DNA of 64,000 nucleotides from DTDR01 sp964505415 (GTDB lineage Bacteria; Hydrothermota; Tepidihabitantia; Tepidihabitantales; DTDR01), in assembly GCA_964505415.1 (NCBI GenBank), contig CAZDHW010000006.1:16016-80015 (forward strand). Reading direction: 5' to 3'. Both the position numbers and the translations under genes were made by a program. Below are positions 53,147 through 61,629 of the stretch, piece by piece (positions within the stretch are counted from its first letter, which is position 1; every line of letters begins with the position of its first letter). The notes below the pieces were generated by a model. That model was not told the origin of the DNA. It saw nothing but the letters and a program-made list of their open reading frames with translations, and did not search any database.

Positions 53147-54000
53147 GAATAATCGTTACTGGAGCTACGGGTCTTTTGGGAAGTGAGGTTGTAAAATTTC
53201 TTAAAAATAAAAATTATGAAGTTATTTGTTGGCATTCTAAAAATCAGGATATTACTAATATCAATGAGACCATTGATAATATAAAAAAAATAAAACCCCA
53301 CGCAATTATTCATTTGGCAGCTTTTACTAATGTTGATAAATGTGAGGAGGAAAAAGGAAAGGCATTTCTTATTAACACTCAAGGTAGTTGGGCAGTTGCT
53401 TTGGGAGCAAAAGAGGTAAAAGCAACTTTAATCCATTTTTCTACCGATTATGTTTTTGATGGTACAAAAGAAACACCTTATTACGAAATTGATAAGCCTA
53501 ATCCAATAAATTATTACGGAATGACTAAATTTTTGGCTGAGAAGAAGATAATGGAGACTTTAAAGAAATATTTTATCGTGCGGACTTCCCTTCTTTTTGG
53601 AAGAAAGCGAGAGAATTTTGTTTTGAAAGTATATGAAAAAGGGAAAGAAAAAGAAAAGATTTTTGCTCCCACCGATCTAACAACTTCACCAACCTACGTG
53701 AAAGATTTATTAATTCCTATTGAGAAATTATTAAAAAGTGAAGAATACGGTATTTATCATATTGTTAATACCGGTTATTTCTCACGCTACGAGTTGGCTA
53801 AAAAGATTGTGGAATTGGCAAATTTTGATTGCGAAGTAATACCGATAAGTCAAAAAGATAGCGGTTTTAAAGCAATAAGACCAAAATTTTCCGCCTTAGC
53901 CAATACCAAATATGAGCTTAATTTCAATCACAGATTAAGAAGTTGTGAAGAGGCTTTGAGAGAATTTATCAATGAGTTATTAAATGAAGAAAAAATTTAA
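53143..54000 (+). CDS. rfbD: dTDP-4-dehydrorhamnose reductase family protein
   Basis: This 285-residue SDR-type reductase has the N-terminal NAD(P) motif TGATGLLGS (residues 6-14), HLAAFTNVDKCE, the catalytic Ser/Thr in STDYVFDG (about 100-107), Tyr125 and Lys129 (YYGMTK). These match RmlD/RfbD, which makes dTDP-L-rhamnose for cell-surface glycans. rfbA, rfbB and rfbC are absent here, so a related reductase role cannot be excluded. The start overlaps the upstream stop (ATGA) and the end overlaps the NUDIX gene. Confidence 0.85.
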   Translation: MRIIVTGATGLLGSEVVKFLKNKNYEVICWHSKNQDITNINETIDNIKKIKPHAIIHLAAFTNVDKCEEEKGKAFLINTQGSWAVALGAKEVKATLIHFSTDYVFDGTKETPYYEIDKPNPINYYGMTKFLAEKKIMETLKKYFIVRTSLLFGRKRENFVLKVYEKGKEKEKIFAPTDLTTSPTYVKDLLIPIEKLLKSEEYGIYHIVNTGYFSRYELAKKIVELANFDCEVIPISQKDSGFKAIRPKFSALANTKYELNFNHRLRSCEEALREFINELLNEEKI

Positions 54001-54394
54001 AATAAAACAACCCTTTTTAGCAGTCGACTGTATTATCAATTATAAAAATAAGCTTCTTTTGATTGAAAGAAAAAACTATCCTTTTGGTTGGGCTTTGGTT
54101 GGTGGTTTTGTGGAATATGGTGAAACAACTGAACAAGCAATAAAAAGAGAGGTGAAAGAAGAGGTTGGACTTAGGTTAAAAAATTTAAAACTTTTTAATG
54201 TCTATTCTCACCCAAAAAGAGACCCAAGGGGTCATTGTGTTTCTATTGTTTATACTGCTTTAGGAGTAGGTAAAATAAAAGTTAGTAGTGATGCCAAAAA
54301 TTACGGATTGTTTGAATTAACCAAATTACCTTCTAAAATGGCTTTTGACCACAAAAAGATTTTGAACGATTATCTAAAAAGCCTCAAAAAATAA
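53984..54394 (+). CDS. NUDIX hydrolase
   Basis: This 136-residue protein has a complete Nudix box at residues 41-63: Gly41, Glu47, Arg55, Glu56, Glu59, Glu60 and Gly62 in the G-x5-E-x7-RE-x2-EE-x-G pattern. The family cleaves nucleoside diphosphate derivatives; the ADP-ribose or 8-oxo-dGTP type cannot be distinguished. Its start lies 17 nt inside rfbD, indicating coupling. Confidence 0.93.
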   Translation: MKKKFKIKQPFLAVDCIINYKNKLLLIERKNYPFGWALVGGFVEYGETTEQAIKREVKEEVGLRLKNLKLFNVYSHPKRDPRGHCVSIVYTALGVGKIKVSSDAKNYGLFELTKLPSKMAFDHKKILNDYLKSLKK

Positions 54395-54417
54395 TTTTTG
54401 TTACCCAAAAATTTTTA

Positions 54418-54445
54418 TTGAAAAAAGGCTTTTTATCAATATAAT
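54418..54445 (+). promoter_or_regulatory. Promoter of the cobO-meaB-mutase operon, leaderless type
   Basis: TTGAAA (54418-54423), a 16-nt spacer and TATAAT (54440-54445) lie 6 nt before ATG 54452. There is no SD and no riboswitch in front of this operon. Confidence 0.75.
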
Positions 54446-54451
54446 TCTTAT

Positions 54452-55015
54452 ATGAAAAAAATAATATTTGGATTTTTAATAATTGGCTATCTTTATCCTT
54501 GTATTATCACTTTTTCTTCTAAGGAGTTGAAAGGTAAAGTTGGTGAAATAAAGACAATCGTTGTGGAAGTAAAAAATATTCACACCCCTTGTTTATTGCC
54601 AATTGAAGAAAGTAATTTTGAGTTTGAAAATGTGAAGTTGGTATCTGAAAGTAAATGGGATACTATAAAACCCAATCTCTTTAAAAAAATAATAACTATT
54701 CAACTTTTAAAAGAAGGAAAAGGGAGCCTAAAAGTAAAAAGAAGTTGTCCGATTCAAACTTCATCTGCCAAGCTTGACATTGTAATTGAAAAAAGAGATT
54801 TCAAAGAACTAAAAAATGAAGTTAAAAATCTAATAAAAAAAATAATCTTGGGCGAAGAGATAAGTTTTAATTATCTGCTTATCACCTTAGAAGAATTTAT
54901 TAATACCTACGAAAAAAAGAAGATAAAAAATGAAAAGGAATTATATTCAATAGCAAAAGAAATTTATAGTTATCTTTTAAAAATAAAGGCGATTTGTGAA
55001 AAAGAAAAGGAATGA
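54452..55015 (+). CDS. Unrecognised exported protein heading the cobO-mutase operon
   Basis: This 187-residue protein is not recognised as a named family. It has a hydrophobic N-terminus (residues 3-15), possibly a signal peptide ending near Cys17. An Ig-like strand-rich region follows, with two cysteine motifs, HTPC near residue 47 and RSCP near residue 98. The second half is helical and charged. The cysteine motifs could bind metal or form a disulfide outside the cytoplasm. Its stop overlaps the cobO start by 4 nt, so it is translated together with B12 genes. A role in corrinoid handling is only a contextual guess. Confidence 0.65.
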   Translation: MKKIIFGFLIIGYLYPCIITFSSKELKGKVGEIKTIVVEVKNIHTPCLLPIEESNFEFENVKLVSESKWDTIKPNLFKKIITIQLLKEGKGSLKVKRSCPIQTSSAKLDIVIEKRDFKELKNEVKNLIKKIILGEEISFNYLLITLEEFINTYEKKKIKNEKELYSIAKEIYSYLLKIKAICEKEKE

Positions 55016-55521
55016 TCCAAATTTATACCGGCAATGGCAAAGGGAAGACCACAGCGGCAATTGGTTTGGGAATAAGAGCTATTGGTCACGGTTATAAAGT
55101 TCTTATGGTTCAATTTATGAAAGGTGAAGAAGTTTACGGAGAAATTAAAGCCCTAAAAAAAATTCCCAATTTTGATGTTTATCAATTTGGATTAAAAACC
55201 TTTGTGAAAAAAGGCGATTTGAAAAAAGAGGAAATTGAAATTGCTAAAAAGGGATTTGAATTTGCTCAAGAAAAAATTAAAAGTAAAGAATATTTTTTGG
55301 TGATTTTGGATGAGATAAATGTGGCTGTTGATTACGGTTTAATTCCTTTAAAGGATGTTATTGAATTAATAAAAAATTGTCCCAAGGAAGTGGAATTGGT
55401 TTTAACTGGAAGGTATTGTCCCAAAGAGTTATACGATTATGCTGATTTAGTAAGTGAAATTAACGAAATAAAACATCCTTTCCAAAAAGGAATTTTTAAT
55501 AGGAGAGGAATTGACTATTAG
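55012..55521 (+). CDS. cobO: Corrinoid adenosyltransferase, CobO/BtuR type
   Basis: This enzyme transfers the adenosyl group from ATP to cob(I)alamin, making the coenzyme used by methylmalonyl-CoA mutase. The 169-residue protein begins IQIYTGNGKGKTTAA, with the P-loop at residues 7-14. It contains LMVQFMKG, the ILDEINVAVDYGL segment and VLTGRYCPKEL, all typical of the CobA/CobO/BtuR family. Its position directly before meaB and mutase genes suits supply of adenosylcobalamin from salvaged corrinoids. Confidence 0.95.
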   Translation: MIQIYTGNGKGKTTAAIGLGIRAIGHGYKVLMVQFMKGEEVYGEIKALKKIPNFDVYQFGLKTFVKKGDLKKEEIEIAKKGFEFAQEKIKSKEYFLVILDEINVAVDYGLIPLKDVIELIKNCPKEVELVLTGRYCPKELYDYADLVSEINEIKHPFQKGIFNRRGIDY

Positions 55522-56461
55522 TGAATATTTAAAAAAATTTGAAGAAAAAGATATTCGGGCATTAAGTAAAATAATTACCATTGTGGAGGAAGGGTTAGAA
55601 GGAAGTGAAGAGATATTAGATTATATAAGTAAAAAAACTGGCAAGGCTTATCGCCTTGGATTTACCGGTCCCCAAGGAAGTGGAAAAAGTACGCTTATCG
55701 CTAAATTAACCAAAAACCTGCTTCAAAGAAAAAAAAGAATCGGAATAATTGCTTGTGACCCTTCTTCTCCTTTTTCCCGTGGCGCTTTATTGGGTGATAG
55801 AATTAGGATGAGCGAGCTATTTTTGGAAAAAGAAGTTTTTATCCGAAGTATGGCAACCAGGGGAAGTTTGAATGGTTTGGCTTATAAAACCAAAGAGGTA
55901 GCGGATATTCTTGATGCCTTTGGTAAAGAAGTGATAATTATTGAGACGATTGGTGCTTCCCAAGTGGATGTGGAGATTAGTAATTTAGTTGATACCACGG
56001 TTGTTGTTTTTGTGCCTGAGTCGGGTGATGGGATTCAAATTTTAAAGGCTGGTTTAACTGAGATTGGTGATATTTTTGTTATTAATAAATCAGATAGAAT
56101 GGGAGCCGATGTTTTGTATTATGAGTTAAAAAATCTTATTGAAATGTCTTATCAAAATAGTAAATGGAAACCACCGGTTCTTCTCACCCAAGCGATTAAC
56201 AATCAAGGAATTGAAGAATTGGAAAAAGCTATTTTTGAACATTATAATTATTTAAAAGAGAATGACCTTTTGCAAGAGAAAAGAAAAAATATGTTAAAAA
56301 GGGAGTTAGCTAACAATTTTGAACAGGAGATTTTGAAGATTTATTGGCAAGATGAAAGAATCAGAAAAAAATTTGACGAAATTTTTTTAGAAATCCTTAA
56401 TAAAAAAATTAGTTTTTCTGAAGGAGTTAAAAAGTTGTTAAAGGAGGTGAAGAATGACTGA
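55511..56461 (+). CDS. meaB: Methylmalonyl-CoA mutase-associated GTPase MeaB
   Basis: MeaB (ArgK family) is a G3E-type GTPase chaperone that loads and protects adenosylcobalamin on methylmalonyl-CoA mutase. The 316-residue protein has the P-loop GPQGSGKST at 53-61, ACDPSSPFSRGALLGDRIRM, the switch region IETIGASQVDVEI and NKSD. The start is TTG 55511, 10 nt inside cobO, supported by AGGAG at 55501-55505. It overlaps the mutase gene by 8 nt. Confidence 0.95.
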   Translation: MTISEYLKKFEEKDIRALSKIITIVEEGLEGSEEILDYISKKTGKAYRLGFTGPQGSGKSTLIAKLTKNLLQRKKRIGIIACDPSSPFSRGALLGDRIRMSELFLEKEVFIRSMATRGSLNGLAYKTKEVADILDAFGKEVIIIETIGASQVDVEISNLVDTTVVVFVPESGDGIQILKAGLTEIGDIFVINKSDRMGADVLYYELKNLIEMSYQNSKWKPPVLLTQAINNQGIEELEKAIFEHYNYLKENDLLQEKRKNMLKRELANNFEQEILKIYWQDERIRKKFDEIFLEILNKKISFSEGVKKLLKEVKND

Positions 56462-58121
56462 GAAAGAGCGAGAAGAATTAGAAAAAGAATATCACCTATG
56501 GGAAGAAAAATTAAAAGATTTTCCTCAATGTAGCTTACCTTTATTTAACACTATTTCTAATCTTCCTTTAAAAATAGTTTACACTCCTTTAGATATAAAA
56601 GATTTTGATTATCTGCGAGATTTAGGTTTTCCCGGAGAATATCCTTTTACTCGAGGAATAAGATACACTATGTATCGTGGAAGAATTTGGACGATGCGAC
56701 AATTTTCCGGATTCGGTACGGCTGAAGATACTAATAAACGGTTTAAATTTCTTTTAGCTCACGGAGAAACTGGTCTTTCGGTTGCCTTTGATTATCCCAC
56801 TTTATTAGGAAAAGATTCGGACGATCCGATGGCGAAAGGTGAGGTTGGTGTTTGTGGGGTTGCGGTTTCTTCCTTAAAGGATATGGAAATTCTTTTTGAC
56901 GGAATTCCTTTAGACCAAGTTTCTACCTCAATGACAATCAACGGGCCAGCAGCAATCATTTGGGCTTTTTATTTAATCACTGCCGAAAAACAGGGTGTAC
57001 CTTTTTATAAATTGCGAGGTACTATCCAAAACGATATTCTAAAAGAATATATTGCTCAAAAATCTTATATTTTTCCACCAGAGCCTTCTTTAAGAATAAT
57101 TGTGGATATTATGGAATTTGCTTCTAAAGAAGTTCCTCAATGGAATACTATTTCCATTAGCGGTTATCATATTCGAGAAGCAGGTTCAACGGCCGTTCAA
57201 GAATTAGCTTTTACTTTAATGGACGGTTTTACCTATGTAGAAGAAGGAATAAAAAGGGGGTTAGATGTTGATACTTTCGCTCCCCGGCTTTCTTTCTTTT
57301 TCAATTCCCATTTAGACTTTTTTGAAGAGATTGCCAAATTTCGTGCCGCCCGCCGGATCTGGGCAAGAGAGATGAAAAACCGTTATGGTGCTAAGAAAAA
57401 AGAGTCCCTTTTATTAAGATTCCATACGCAAACCGCTGGCTGTTCTTTAACTGCTCAACAACCGGAGAATAATATTATTAGAACAGCTTATGAAGCATTA
57501 GCAGCCGTTTTAGGCGGAACCCAGAGTCTTCATACTAATTCGATGGATGAAGCTTGGGCTTTACCTTCAGAAAAAGCAGTATTAATTGCTTTAAGAACCC
57601 AACAAATTCTTGCTTATGAAACTGGGGTAGTAAATGTTATTGATCCCTTAGGCGGTTCTTATTATGTGGAATATTTAACGAACAAATTAGAAGAAGAAGC
57701 TTATAAATACTTTGAGAAGATTGAAAAGATGGGCGGTATGGTTCAAGCGATAAAAGCCGGTTTTCCCCAAAGGGAAATTGCCGAAGCTGCCTATCGTTAC
57801 CAAAAAGAGCTTGAAGAGAAAAAAAGGATTATTGTGGGTGTTAATGAGTTTGTTTTAGAAGATGAAAAATTAGAAATTCCTTTGTTAAGAATTGACCCAG
57901 AAGTTGAACGAAGACAGGTAGAGAGACTTCAAAAATTAAGAAAGGAAAGAGATAACATTATCTGCGAAAAGAGATTAAAAGAATTAAAAATGGCAGCAAA
58001 AAGTAACGAAAATTTGATGTATCCAATATTAGAATGTGCTCGTGCCTATTGCACTCTTGGGGAAATAACCAACGCCTTAAAAGAAGTTTTTGGTGAATAT
58101 AAAGAAGAGGCATTCTTTTAA
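56454..58121 (+). CDS. Methylmalonyl-CoA mutase, large (catalytic) subunit
   Basis: This is the 555-residue TIM-barrel subunit of the adenosylcobalamin-dependent mutase interconverting succinyl-CoA and (R)-methylmalonyl-CoA. Diagnostic blocks are PFTRGIRYTMYRGRIWTMRQF-like text around nt 56640-56705, GFGTAEDTN, GLSVAFDYPT, RFHTQTAGCSLTAQQPENN and GGTQSLHTNSMDEA. It lacks the C-terminal B12-binding domain, which is a separate gene downstream, the split arrangement of archaea and many bacteria. A strong SD (AAAGGAGGTG) precedes the ATG. No epimerase gene is in the window. Confidence 0.95.
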   Translation: MTEKEREELEKEYHLWEEKLKDFPQCSLPLFNTISNLPLKIVYTPLDIKDFDYLRDLGFPGEYPFTRGIRYTMYRGRIWTMRQFSGFGTAEDTNKRFKFLLAHGETGLSVAFDYPTLLGKDSDDPMAKGEVGVCGVAVSSLKDMEILFDGIPLDQVSTSMTINGPAAIIWAFYLITAEKQGVPFYKLRGTIQNDILKEYIAQKSYIFPPEPSLRIIVDIMEFASKEVPQWNTISISGYHIREAGSTAVQELAFTLMDGFTYVEEGIKRGLDVDTFAPRLSFFFNSHLDFFEEIAKFRAARRIWAREMKNRYGAKKKESLLLRFHTQTAGCSLTAQQPENNIIRTAYEALAAVLGGTQSLHTNSMDEAWALPSEKAVLIALRTQQILAYETGVVNVIDPLGGSYYVEYLTNKLEEEAYKYFEKIEKMGGMVQAIKAGFPQREIAEAAYRYQKELEEKKRIIVGVNEFVLEDEKLEIPLLRIDPEVERRQVERLQKLRKERDNIICEKRLKELKMAAKSNENLMYPILECARAYCTLGEITNALKEVFGEYKEEAFF

Positions 58122-58138
58122 TTCTAATGGGAGGGGTT

Positions 58139-58540
58139 ATGAAAAAGAAAATTAAAATTTTGATTGCCAAGCCAGGATTAGATGGCCATGACCGGGGAGC
58201 AAAAGTTGTTGCCCGGGGTTTAAGAGATGCTGGTTTTGAAGTTATTTATACTGGTCTTCACCAAACCCCAGAAATGATTGTTAATACTGCTATTCAAGAA
58301 GATGTGGATATGATAGGTATCAGTATTCTTTCGGGAGCCCACATGACAATATTTCCGGAAGTTCTTCGCCTGTTAAAAGAAAAAGGTGCGACCGATATCC
58401 ATGTGTTTGGTGGCGGGATTATTCCGGACGAAGATAAAGAAAAACTTTATCAAATGGGTGTGGGAAAACTTTTTGACCCGGGGACAAAGATTTCCGAGAT
58501 TGTTGAATATATTAATAATTACTTTAAAGATAAATCGTAA
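58139..58540 (+). CDS. Methylmalonyl-CoA mutase, small (cobalamin-binding) subunit
   Basis: This 133-residue B12-binding subunit has the DxHxxG motif at Asp15, His17 and Gly20 (LDGHDRG), the lower-ligand histidine being His17. It also has ISILSGAHMT and the VFGGGIIP segment. ATG 58139 is preferred over ATG 58127 because GGGAGGGG (58129-58136) forms an SD just before it, and homologues start there. It follows the large subunit by 17 nt. Its 3' end overlaps the convergent thpR gene. Confidence 0.95.
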   Translation: MKKKIKILIAKPGLDGHDRGAKVVARGLRDAGFEVIYTGLHQTPEMIVNTAIQEDVDMIGISILSGAHMTIFPEVLRLLKEKGATDIHVFGGGIIPDEDKEKLYQMGVGKLFDPGTKISEIVEYINNYFKDKS

Positions 58541-59076
58541 CTTTCAATAACTTCGTAAATAGGACCTTTACTGGTTAGAATGCTTTTAAAAAGGGTAATT
58601 TTATTAATCAAAAATTCTTTACTTTGATATTTTAAAGAAAGATATTTTTCACAATTTAAGGATTCCCTAAATCTCCCAATTGTTAAATGGGGAAAAAATT
58701 CCCGTTCTTCGGGTTTAAAGCCAATATTTTTAAGGTTTTCTTTTAGTTTTTCTGCAATTTGAACAATCAAATCTTTATTTTTCTCTATACCAATCCAAAA
58801 GACCCTGGGTTTTTTAGCATTGGGGAAAAAACCAAAATCTTTAAGATTTGTCGGAAAAGATTTAAATCCCTTAGCCATATTTTTTAATATCTCTTTTACC
58901 TTTGCCAAAAAGGTTAAATCCCTTTCACCTAAGAAGATTAAAGTTATATGGAGATTTTCTTTTTCCACCCATTTTACTGGCAAATTATCTTTTTTAAAAT
59001 TTTCAATATGCTGATAGATTTCAGCTTTTATTTCTTGAGGAATTTCTAAGGCAATAAACGAACGAATTTCAGCCAT
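58519..59076 (-). CDS. thpR: RNA 2',3'-cyclic phosphodiesterase (2'-5' RNA ligase family)
   Basis: This 185-residue 2H phosphoesterase has two catalytic H-x-T motifs, LHITL (His43, Thr45) and HLTIGRF (His130, Thr132). ThpR hydrolyses 2',3'-cyclic phosphates in RNA ends; its in vivo role is unclear. The start overlaps the cinA stop by 8 nt. The cinA-thpR order is common in bacteria. Confidence 0.94.
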   Translation of the reverse strand: MAEIRSFIALEIPQEIKAEIYQHIENFKKDNLPVKWVEKENLHITLIFLGERDLTFLAKVKEILKNMAKGFKSFPTNLKDFGFFPNAKKPRVFWIGIEKNKDLIVQIAEKLKENLKNIGFKPEEREFFPHLTIGRFRESLNCEKYLSLKYQSKEFLINKITLFKSILTSKGPIYEVIESYDLSLK

Positions 59077-60292
59077 TTTCTAAGGTTTTTCTCAATAAAT
59101 TTAAAGCCATTTGACATGCCTGTTCTTTTATCATTCTTCTTGTGCCGGAAAAGAAGTGTTCTTCAACAATCAATTTTTGATGATAAGCCAATCCCAAATA
59201 AACTAAACCCACTGGTTTTTTCTCACTCGTCGTTGGTCCAGCAACACCGGTAGTTGCTAAACCAATATCGGTTTGGTAATAATTTTTAATTCCCTCTGCC
59301 ATTTCCAAAGCGGTCTCTTTACTTATCGCTCCGTAATTTTTTAAAGTCTCTTCTTTCACTTTACAAATTAACTTTTTTATCTCGTTACTATAAGCAATCA
59401 CTCCACCAAGATAATAATCAGAACTGCCGGGAACATCAGTAATCCGGTGACCAAGTAAACCACCAGTGCAGGATTCAGCAGTAGCCAAAGTCAAATTTTT
59501 TTTTCTTAAAAGTTCACCAATAACCTCTTCTAAACTAATATTATCATAACCATAAATATAATCCTTCAACAACAGATTAATCTCTTTTTCGCAAAGTTTA
59601 ACTTCTTTTTTATCTTTCCCAATAATTGTAAGGTCAACACCTAAATGGGAAGGAAGGTAGAGGATTTGGATATCTTTAAATTGTTTTTTAAAGCTCTCTT
59701 CAATTTTTACCATTATTTCCGATTCGGTAATTCCGATGGTTCTAATTATTTTCCAAAAATTGGGCTTCAACTGAAAACTATCTTCCAAAAAAGGAACGAC
59801 ACTATTTTCCCAAATGGTTTTTAATTCTTCAGGAACTCCGGGAAGAAGAATGATTATCTTTTTTCCTTTTTTGATAATCAGGCCAGGAGCAAAACCAATG
59901 GGGTTTTCTAAGATTATTGCCTTTTTGGGAATTAATGCCTGTTTAATTGCGTATTCAGGCATTGGTTTTTTTAAATTTTTATAATAGTTTTCAATCTTAC
60001 TTAAGATTGTCTCATCAATAAAGGTCCTTAAAGAAAAATATTTAATTATTGTATCTTTGGTGATATCATCCGTAGTCGGTCCCAAACCACCGCTGATAAT
60101 CACTATATCGGCAGTGGAAAGGGAGTTTTCTAATTCTTTTTTTAACAGCTGACAATCATCATTAATTATCGAAACCCTTTCAATATGAAAACCAAGCTCC
60201 TTTAAACTTTTTATCAATTTATAAGAATTTTTTTCAATAACTATTCCCGAAAGGATTTCCGAACCAACAATAATTATTTGGGCTATTGCCAT
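59069..60292 (-). CDS. cinA: CinA-family protein (nicotinamide-nucleotide amidohydrolase)
   Basis: This 407-residue two-domain protein has an N-terminal MoaB/MogA-like domain (GSEILSGIVIEKN, SGGLGPTTDDITKD). The C-terminal PncC deamidase domain has the catalytic Ser near residue 272 in ATAESCTGGLLGHRITDVPGSS. CinA recycles NMN to nicotinate mononucleotide and is also tied to competence in some bacteria. It overlaps pgpA by 10 nt. Confidence 0.95.
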   Translation of the reverse strand: MAIAQIIIVGSEILSGIVIEKNSYKLIKSLKELGFHIERVSIINDDCQLLKKELENSLSTADIVIISGGLGPTTDDITKDTIIKYFSLRTFIDETILSKIENYYKNLKKPMPEYAIKQALIPKKAIILENPIGFAPGLIIKKGKKIIILLPGVPEELKTIWENSVVPFLEDSFQLKPNFWKIIRTIGITESEIMVKIEESFKKQFKDIQILYLPSHLGVDLTIIGKDKKEVKLCEKEINLLLKDYIYGYDNISLEEVIGELLRKKNLTLATAESCTGGLLGHRITDVPGSSDYYLGGVIAYSNEIKKLICKVKEETLKNYGAISKETALEMAEGIKNYYQTDIGLATTGVAGPTTSEKKPVGLVYLGLAYHQKLIVEEHFFSGTRRMIKEQACQMALNLLRKTLENG

Positions 60293-60723
60293 AAGAGCAA
60301 AATAATTCTTAAAGTAAGATTAGCTAAAACTCCGGCAAAAATATCATCCAAAACAACTCCCAAACCACCTTCTAATTTTTCCACTTTCCTTAAAAAAGGC
60401 AATTTAAAAATATCATAAAATCTAAAGAGAAGAAAGCCGATAATTAGGTTTTTAAGATTTATCGGTATAAGAAAAAAAGTGGTTAGTATTCCTAAAACTT
60501 CATCAGCAGTAATCTTTTTGGCATCTTTGCCCCAAATTTTTTCCAATTGGTTAATAGTAATAACACTTAAGAAAAAATAAAGAGTAAAAAAGAGCAGGTA
60601 AAAATAGGTATTTCTTATAAGATAGGGGAAAAGCAGAGAAAAAAAAGAGGTACAGGTAGCTGGTGCCCAAGGCAAATAACCCAAATAGAAAGTAGTGGCA
60701 AACATTATTTTCAAACTTTTCAA
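60283..60723 (-). CDS. pgpA: Phosphatidylglycerophosphatase A
   Basis: PgpA dephosphorylates phosphatidylglycerophosphate to phosphatidylglycerol in the inner membrane. The 146-residue protein has several membrane segments, the LGYLPWAPAT start (family: GLPxAPGT), the acidic motif ITADEVLG and RFYDIFKLPFLRKVE-LEGGLGVVLDDIFAG with the conserved aspartates. The pgpA-cinA pair is common. It follows secF by 3 nt. Confidence 0.9.
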   Translation of the reverse strand: MKSLKIMFATTFYLGYLPWAPATCTSFFSLLFPYLIRNTYFYLLFFTLYFFLSVITINQLEKIWGKDAKKITADEVLGILTTFFLIPINLKNLIIGFLLFRFYDIFKLPFLRKVEKLEGGLGVVLDDIFAGVLANLTLRIILLLWQ

Positions 60724-60726
60724 TTT

Positions 60727-61629
60727 TTATCTCCGCGACGGATGCCTTTTTTCCCAATCGGTTACCAAAGCCGCCACAATAAAAATGGAAGAATAGGTTC
60801 CAGTGATAATACCAATAGACAAAACCTTACCAAAATCTTTGATATCAGCCGTTCCTAAAAACCAAATAAGGAGACTTACAAAAAGGGTGGTAAGGGCAGT
60901 TAGAACGGTTCGGGAAAGGGTTTCGTTAATAGAAAGATTGGCAATATACTCAAAACCTTCTTTTTTTATTTTTTTTAAATTCTCTCTTACCCGGTCAGAA
61001 ACCACAATGGAATCGTTAACCGAATAACCAATAATTGTCAATAAAGCAGCTACTATCGGAATGTTAACGGTTGTTCGGGTAAGGACAATAAAACCAAGGG
61101 TAATAAGGGCATCGTGAATCAAGGCTAAAACCGCGGTAGTGCCAAAACGAAAATTAAAACGGAAAGAGACATAGATAAGAATACCACCGATACCAACCAA
61201 TAAGGCAAAAAAAGTTATTTTCTGCAATTCCTTACTTATCCTTGGCCCAACTATTTCTTCTTTTAAGATTTCGGGATTACTCCCTTTAATCCTTTCTTTC
61301 AGCTTTTCAATTAATTGGGGCAAAAAACCACCGCCATAGGGAAGTTCTTTTAAATCAATCTTTATTAAATATTCATAACCTTCTAATGAACGCTGGATTG
61401 TCGGATTGTGGATATTCAGCTCTTTTAAAGTATTTCTTATCTCTTCAATTGCTACTTCGGAAGAAAAGCGGATAACATAAAGGGAACCGCCGGTAAAATC
61501 AACACCGTAACGAGGACCGATAACGATTAAAGCGATAAGGGAAATAATGACAAGGGAAAGGGAAATAAAATAAAATATCTTTCTTTTTTCTAAAAAATTA
61601 ATATTGGTTTCTTTAATAAAGCGGATCAT
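60727..61629 (-). CDS. secF: Protein translocase subunit SecF
   Basis: SecF works with SecD to use the proton-motive force in late protein export. The 300-residue protein has an N-terminal span, a periplasmic domain beginning GPRYGVDFTGGSLYVI, and five further spans containing the family motifs GIGGILIYVSFRF, SVNDSIVVSDRVREN and SRTVLTALTTLFVSL. It overlaps secD by 4 nt. Confidence 0.97.
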   Translation of the reverse strand: MIRFIKETNINFLEKRKIFYFISLSLVIISLIALIVIGPRYGVDFTGGSLYVIRFSSEVAIEEIRNTLKELNIHNPTIQRSLEGYEYLIKIDLKELPYGGGFLPQLIEKLKERIKGSNPEILKEEIVGPRISKELQKITFFALLVGIGGILIYVSFRFNFRFGTTAVLALIHDALITLGFIVLTRTTVNIPIVAALLTIIGYSVNDSIVVSDRVRENLKKIKKEGFEYIANLSINETLSRTVLTALTTLFVSLLIWFLGTADIKDFGKVLSIGIITGTYSSIFIVAALVTDWEKRHPSRR

